NCBI GenBank assembly: GCA_007130465.1
Contig: SLSL01000169.1
Span: 1 to 34,139 of the forward strand
Source of the DNA: Halanaerobiaceae bacterium
GTDB lineage: Bacteria > Bacillota > Halanaerobiia > Halanaerobiales > Halarsenatibacteraceae
Direction of reading: 5' to 3'
Length of the DNA: 34,139 nt
In this document: piece by piece, positions 29,390-34,139 of the stretch
Layout: each line of letters opens with the position of its first letter
How positions within the stretch are numbered: position 1 is the first letter of the stretch
The notes under the pieces: model-generated
Database searches by the model: none
Told to the model about the DNA's origin: nothing
Seen by the model: the letters and a program-made list of their open reading frames with translations, nothing else
Made by a program: the position numbers and the translations under genes

Positions 29390-30078
29390 TGGAACCTACT
29401 AAAAATTGTTTAAAAGACTTATCTGTATTTTCTTTATTAGATGGAGATGAAATCCAATCTATCTGCCAGAATGGTTATCTTAAAGAATATCGTAGAGGAG
29501 AAATAATATTTTTTGAAAATGATAGTGAAAAAAAACTTTACTTACTTGTAGATGGTCAGGTTAAATTATCAATGTTATCAAGTGAAGGTCGTGAAAAGGT
29601 AATGACGATTTTGCAGGCCGGTGATATATTTGGTGAAATTTCATTATTTGATCATGATCCTCACCCTTTGACTGCTGAAGTTCTTGAAAAGGCAAGACTT
29701 ATGATTTTAGATTGGAATGATCTAGAAGAAATAATTATGGAACAGCCCAGACTTGCCTTAAAAATTATTGAGGCTTTATCGAAAAAAACTAGATTATTAA
29801 CAAGTCAGGTTAGAGATTTAGTTTTTCATGATGCTAAAGGGCGCCTGGCTAATCTCTTAATAAGATTTGCTAAAGATTTTGGTCAGAAAGTTGATGAAGG
29901 GACAATGATTGAGATAATCCTGACTCATCAAGAGATAGCTAATTTATTAGGTGTTTCTAGGGTTACAGTGACCAAAACATTAAATAAATTAATCGATGAA
30001 GGAATTATTAAAATTAAAGAAAGAAGAATTTATATACTGGATAATGAGGGATTAAATGAACTGGTTAAGGATATTTAA
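29389..30078 (+). CDS. Crp/Fnr family transcriptional regulator
   Basis: cNMP-binding fold (GEIIFFENDSEKKLYLLVDGQVKL, GDIFGEISLFD) and HTH LTHQEIANLLGVSRVTVTKTLNKL. Confidence 0.92.
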   Translation: MEPTKNCLKDLSVFSLLDGDEIQSICQNGYLKEYRRGEIIFFENDSEKKLYLLVDGQVKLSMLSSEGREKVMTILQAGDIFGEISLFDHDPHPLTAEVLEKARLMILDWNDLEEIIMEQPRLALKIIEALSKKTRLLTSQVRDLVFHDAKGRLANLLIRFAKDFGQKVDEGTMIEIILTHQEIANLLGVSRVTVTKTLNKLIDEGIIKIKERRIYILDNEGLNELVKDI

Positions 30079-30926
30079 TGATGGATTATAGTATTGATTT
30101 TTTTCTTGGTTTAATTGGTAGTGATGTTGATAAAAGTTTATCTCCATATATTCATAATACGGTTTACAGAAAAAGAGAGCAGAAGGCTTTTTATAAAGCT
30201 TTTTCGTTAAGAGAAGAAGAGGTTTTAGAAGCAGTTAAGGCTCTAGCTATTTTTTCATTTAAAGGGATTAATATTACCAATCCATATAAGGAGCTGGCTT
30301 TTAATAATGTTGATCTTTTATCGAAATCTGCTGAAGAAATTGGGGCAATTAATACGATAAAGGTTTTAGAAGATGGTATTTTAAAGGGTTATAATACTGA
30401 CTTTTTAGCTGTAAAGGAGATTTTAAAAGAAAGTTATGATAATCAAGGATTTCCTTCTGCTTTAATATTAGGTGCCGGCGGGGCTGCAAGAGCTGTCTTA
30501 TATGCTTTACTTGATTTAGAATTTGAAGAGCTGACTATTGCTAATAGAACTAAATCTAAGGCAGTAAAACTGGTCTCTGAATTTAGTGATTATAAGCAGG
30601 ATAGATCTGGCATTGAAATTATTGAATGGGATGAGAATAATATTGGTAGAGCAGTAATTGATTCTGAAATAATAATAGATACTACTGGTTTAAGCTGGAG
30701 TGATAAATCATTCCCAGGTTATAATAATATTAGCTCGGATAATTTTATTTTTGATTTAAGCTATCCAGACTTTAATTCCAAATTAAAGATTAAGGCTGCT
30801 GAAGTTAATGCAGAGTATATTGATGGCAAAAAAATGTTGTTATACCAGGCAAGGGAAGCTGATAAGATTTGGTTTCCTGAATTTAATGATGATGATAGGA
30901 AAAAATTATTTGAGTTAAATCTTTAA
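30078..30926 (+). CDS. aroE: Shikimate dehydrogenase
   Basis: SLSPYIHNTVYRK, FKGINITNPYKELAF, GAINTIK, GYNTDF, LGAGGAARAVLYAL, ANRTKSKA, D-L-S-Y. 1-nt overlap (TAATG) with the crp/fnr gene. Confidence 0.92.
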   Translation: MMDYSIDFFLGLIGSDVDKSLSPYIHNTVYRKREQKAFYKAFSLREEEVLEAVKALAIFSFKGINITNPYKELAFNNVDLLSKSAEEIGAINTIKVLEDGILKGYNTDFLAVKEILKESYDNQGFPSALILGAGGAARAVLYALLDLEFEELTIANRTKSKAVKLVSEFSDYKQDRSGIEIIEWDENNIGRAVIDSEIIIDTTGLSWSDKSFPGYNNISSDNFIFDLSYPDFNSKLKIKAAEVNAEYIDGKKMLLYQAREADKIWFPEFNDDDRKKLFELNL

Positions 30927-31047
30927 TTTTTATTTGCTTGCACTAGACCGGTATATTTTAATAATTTTTTTGATATTATATTGATAAAAGTTGAAATTTT
31001 AAAATAAATCAACTTTTAGAAACTTTGATTAAATATGAGGCTGATCT

Positions 31048-31152
31048 GGCATAAATATGGAGTTAACTGGATTTTTCTCGGATATAAGCCGGAGGATTCC
31101 CGGAGGATTCCCGGAGGATTCCCGCAGGATTGCCGGAGGATTCCCGGAGGAG
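31048..31152 (+). repeat. Array A: 11-bp tandem repeat, consensus CCGGAGGATTC
   Basis: Five near-identical full units plus a partial: 31089, 31100, 31111, 31122 (CCGCAGGATTG), 31133, 31144 (CCGGAGGAG). A degenerate GG-containing lead-in at ~10-11 bp spacing starts near 31048. Confidence 0.95.
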
Positions 31153-31202
31153 ATCTGTAGATGGTCTGGGGCGGAATTTGATTTATATTTATAAAAACTT
31201 GT

Positions 31203-31301
31203 CTGGACCGAGATTAAACCGTATTTAAACCGAATTTACAGCGAAGTTGAACCGAAGCTAGACCGAAGGATGCCCAAATTTAGGCCTAGTTTGAATCGAA
31301 T
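31203..31301 (+). repeat. Array B: degenerate 11-bp repeat, approx. TTRAACCGAAG
   Basis: Nine consecutive 11-mers: CTGGACCGAGA TTAAACCGTAT TTAAACCGAAT TTACAGCGAAG TTGAACCGAAG CTAGACCGAAG GATGCCCAAAT TTAGGCCTAGT TTGAATCGAAT. Confidence 0.85.
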
Positions 31302-31343
31302 CAGTTTAAGAATAAAATCAAATAATATTAATAGAAATTAGTT

Positions 31344-31381
31344 ATCTCAACTGGAATTATCTTCTGGTTGAGATTTTTTTA
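31344..31381 (+). terminator. Orphan intrinsic terminator downstream of the 11-bp arrays
   Basis: ATCTCAAC-(15 nt)-GTTGAGAT followed by TTTTTTT; no annotated gene in the ~420 bp upstream. Confidence 0.65.
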
Positions 31382-31489
31382 TTATAAATAAATAAAAAAT
31401 TTGGAAATCATGCAGGAGTTTTACATCCGATGTAGAAATAGAAAACTATTCCATTAAAATAAAAATTTACTTGATTGGAGTTGACAGTT

Positions 31490-32566
31490 ATGTTTGGAGG
31501 AAGTCAGGTAATAAATCAGTTGAAAAATCTGATTGAGGAAGCTAAAAAAAATGATGTTAGTGATATCCATCTGGAGTTGATTGGTATAAAGGGGCGGATA
31601 AGGTATAGGATTGACGGTCTTTTGCAGACAAAATTAGAGTATAGCAAAGAGATGTTAGAATCAATTATTTCTAGAATAAAATATCTGGCTAATCTGGATA
31701 TTACTTTAAAGAATAAGATTCAGGAGGGATGTATTATTGGTGGTGAGCTTGATAGTGATGATATTAGAGTTTCAATAATACCGACAGTTTTAGGTGAAAA
31801 AGCAGTTCTTCGAATTAGAAATAATAAAAATTATCTTGATTTAAATAAGATTGGGTTTAATCACTATAATAAAAAGTTGTATATGGATTTACTTGAAAAT
31901 AATAATGGCATTATTCTGTTTACTGGGCCAACTGGTAGTGGTAAGAGCACAACTCTGCTGGCAACTATTTCTGAATTAAGTAGTCCTGATAAAAATATTA
32001 TTACTTTAGAGGATCCTGTAGAAATATTGATCTCTGGAATTAATCAGATATATGTTAATACCAATGCAGGCCATAATTTTGCAGAATATTTAAGGGCTAT
32101 ATTAAGACAGGACCCTGATATTATTATGGTTGGAGAGATTAGGGATTATGAAACTGCCAGTATGACAACCAGGGCAGCTCTTACTGGCCATTTAGTTTTA
32201 AGTACTGTCCACGCTGATAGTTCGATTGGAGCAATAACTAGATTATTGGAGATGGGGATTCCCTCATATTTAGTTGCATCAACTATAAAAGGTGTTATAT
32301 CTCAAAGGTTAATTAGAAAATTTTGTTTGAGATGTGGAGGAGAAGGCTGTTTAGATTGTTATGGAACTGGCTTTAAAGGCAGAAAAGCTATCCATGAGAT
32401 TATTACAATTAATGATCTTATTAAAGATGGGATTATACGAGGTTTAAGTGAAAAGGAATTATTGGATATTGCAGATGAATCTGGCTTTAAGACTTTGAGA
32501 AATAATTTTGAAGAAGAAATTGCTAATAGTCTTACTAGTAAAGCAGAAATGGCCAGGGTATTATAA
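31490..32566 (+). CDS. GspE/PilB/ComGA-family secretion ATPase (short form)
   Basis: Walker A FTGPTGSGKSTTLLATI, LEDPVEI, RQDPDIIMVGEIRDYETA, STVHADSS, CxxC Zn motif CLRCGGEGCLDCYGTGFKGRKAIHE. ATG 31490 after TTGGAG. Confidence 0.94.
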   Translation: MFGGSQVINQLKNLIEEAKKNDVSDIHLELIGIKGRIRYRIDGLLQTKLEYSKEMLESIISRIKYLANLDITLKNKIQEGCIIGGELDSDDIRVSIIPTVLGEKAVLRIRNNKNYLDLNKIGFNHYNKKLYMDLLENNNGIILFTGPTGSGKSTTLLATISELSSPDKNIITLEDPVEILISGINQIYVNTNAGHNFAEYLRAILRQDPDIIMVGEIRDYETASMTTRAALTGHLVLSTVHADSSIGAITRLLEMGIPSYLVASTIKGVISQRLIRKFCLRCGGEGCLDCYGTGFKGRKAIHEIITINDLIKDGIIRGLSEKELLDIADESGFKTLRNNFEEEIANSLTSKAEMARVL

Positions 32567-33603
32567 TGAGATATAATCCAGGCTTAATTTCTGAAATAGC
32601 TAAAAACTGGAATATATACCTTAAAGGCGGTTATACACTTATTGATGCTATAAAATATAGCCAATCTGATTATTACCCAGCAAAATTTAATAGGGTGACT
32701 CTGCTTTTAATTGATGATTTAGAAAGAGGGGTATCTCCAGAGATTGCTATTAATAGATTTAAAGATATTTTACCTGATTTTTTTATTAATATATTTATTA
32801 CCGGTGTTTTGAGCGGGAATGTTGAGATTATTTTAGAAGATTTATATAAGTTTTATAGCTGGGAACAGGCAGAGAGGGACCAGATTAAATCGAAGTTATA
32901 TTACCCTTTAATCATTATAACTATATTCTGTTTTTTATTGGCTTTTATAGTGCTTTATTTATTACCAGAATTTACGGTATTATATGATGCCTTAGGACTT
33001 AATATAAATAATATTACTTATTTTTTAATAGAGGCTGGTAATTTTCTAAGAGCAAATTTCTTTTTCTTAATATTATTGATTTTATTTTTTATATTAGCTA
33101 TTTATATATTTCTTTTGAAGATGAATAAACTGGAATATTTTAAATTAAAGATTCCAATTTATAATAAGATCATTAACTGGTTGGCATTTAATAGATTTTT
33201 TATGAGTCTGGCTATCCAGGTTTCATCTGGGATGGAGATTAGTCGGTCTATAAAAATAGCTTCAGAGGTATCCGGTCATCCTTTAATCAAAAAGAGAATA
33301 TCCAATATTAGTGAAGATATCTCTAGAGGCGATAATTTAATTGAAGCATTAAGGAGGTGGTTAAAATTTGAAGAGCGGATATATAATTTATTGGTAGCAG
33401 GGGAAAGGTCAGGTGGATTAGTGGAAAGTCTTGAATTTTCAGCGGAAATATACAGGTATAGTCTGGTTCAATATATTAAGAGGATAAATCAGTTAGTTGA
33501 ACCGGTTATCTTAGTTATTTTGACGATAATGATTGGTTTCCTTGCTTATCTGTTGTTGAGTCCTATTTGGTCTATATTTAGTAACGGGTTTTTACAATTT
33601 TAA
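32566..33603 (+). CDS. Type II secretion F / PilC / ComGB-family membrane protein
   Basis: Paired T2SSF-like domains, C-terminal LLVAGERSGGLVESLEFSAEIY...LVEPVILVILTIMIGFLAYLLLSPIWSIF; TAATG overlap with the ATPase gene. Confidence 0.9.
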   Translation: MRYNPGLISEIAKNWNIYLKGGYTLIDAIKYSQSDYYPAKFNRVTLLLIDDLERGVSPEIAINRFKDILPDFFINIFITGVLSGNVEIILEDLYKFYSWEQAERDQIKSKLYYPLIIITIFCFLLAFIVLYLLPEFTVLYDALGLNINNITYFLIEAGNFLRANFFFLILLILFFILAIYIFLLKMNKLEYFKLKIPIYNKIINWLAFNRFFMSLAIQVSSGMEISRSIKIASEVSGHPLIKKRISNISEDISRGDNLIEALRRWLKFEERIYNLLVAGERSGGLVESLEFSAEIYRYSLVQYIKRINQLVEPVILVILTIMIGFLAYLLLSPIWSIFSNGFLQF

Positions 33604-33618
33604 TTTGGAGGTAATAAA

Positions 33619-34011
33619 ATGAAAATTTTAAAGTCTGATCAGGGTTTTACTTTAGTGGAGATGTTACTTGTTTTAGTTGTGATTGGGATCTTAACCAGTG
33701 TCTCGATTCCAGGGTTGGCCGGGGTGAGAAATCAGGCAGATTCTACTGCTATTCAGATGGAGATGTCAGGGATTAAGAATCTTTTAGAAATAGAGTATAT
33801 GAATAATGATAATCTCTATCCTGAAAATCAGACTGAATTTGAGAAATTAAGTATTGATAATGCAGAACGTTTTGAATATGAATCAAATAATTTTAGAAAA
33901 GATTATTTGCTGAAATCTAAAGCTGATAGTGATGGATATTATTATGAAACTACTGGCTTAAATATGGGTATTATTAGACAACATGATCCAGATTCAGTTG
34001 TTACTGAGTAG
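33619..34011 (+). CDS. Type IV prepilin-like protein (GspG/ComGC-like)
   Basis: N-terminal prepilin motif DQG|FTLVEMLLVLVVIGILTSVSIPGL; SD TTGGAGG. Confidence 0.9.
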   Translation: MKILKSDQGFTLVEMLLVLVVIGILTSVSIPGLAGVRNQADSTAIQMEMSGIKNLLEIEYMNNDNLYPENQTEFEKLSIDNAERFEYESNNFRKDYLLKSKADSDGYYYETTGLNMGIIRQHDPDSVVTE

Positions 34012-34139
34012 ATTCTTCAGATTCAGACAACTAAGAATAAGGGCTGAAGGTGGTTATATGAGTTTAATGGAAGTTATGTTATCGCTTTTAATTATTGCTA
34101 TTCTATTAGGCTCTGGAATGTCAATAGGAGGCTATCTTA
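33998..34139 (+). CDS. Second prepilin-like protein, truncated by window end
   Basis: Open frame reads LLLSRFFRFRQLRIRAEGG|YMSLMEVMLSLLIIAILLGSGMSIGGYL, which fits a prepilin cleavage site (G|Y with E at +5). Start uncertain: TTG 33998, or ATG 34058 if the leader is not translated. Confidence 0.6.
   Translation, partial: MLLSRFFRFRQLRIRAEGGYMSLMEVMLSLLIIAILLGSGMSIGGYL

Noticed and set aside
31089-31152. Array A as a CRISPR array
   Set aside because: Units are 11 bp and contiguous, with no unique spacers; no cas genes nearby.
31382-31489. Possible riboswitch upstream of the pilus ATPase (e.g. c-di-GMP class)
   Set aside because: Only ~100 nt, AT-rich, with just a 5-bp palindrome TACATCCGATGTA; no conserved riboswitch core seen.
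1-34139. Mobile elements, prophage, toxin-antitoxin or defence genes
   Set aside because: No transposase, integrase, terminal inverted repeats or defence-type domains seen; gene content is housekeeping with conserved synteny.

Overview
The window is a core-genome segment from a low-GC, Firmicutes-like anaerobe. It looks Halanaerobiales-like from its AT-rich codon usage and acidic proteins, but this is inference only. Almost all coding is on the + strand. In order it contains: tRNA-Leu(GAG) on the - strand; purB-purH; a T-box controlled thrS; infC-rpmI-rplT with a structured leader and promoter; a SpoU/TrmH methyltransferase; a T-box controlled pheS-pheT; zapA-cvpA-polX-mutS2; a class A PBP on the - strand; tyrS-alaS; ireB; ruvX-DUF1292-mltG-U32 peptidase-DUF4911-yqeG-sleB-like hydrolase; abrB on the - strand; fur-family, crp/fnr-family and aroE genes with touching or overlapping ends; and the start of a comG/T2SS-like pilus operon (ATPase, inner-membrane protein, two prepilins). 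I see no mobile element, CRISPR array, phage or defence system. The least explained part is the ~550-bp gap between aroE and the pilus operon. It holds two distinct 11-bp-periodic arrays, one of which repeats a Shine-Dalgarno-like GGAGGA core, and ends in an orphan intrinsic terminator. Other points worth checking are a probable AUC start for infC, a perfect hairpin between the Shine-Dalgarno and AUG of tyrS, and several ORF-track starts that fall inside the Shine-Dalgarno or the T-box.
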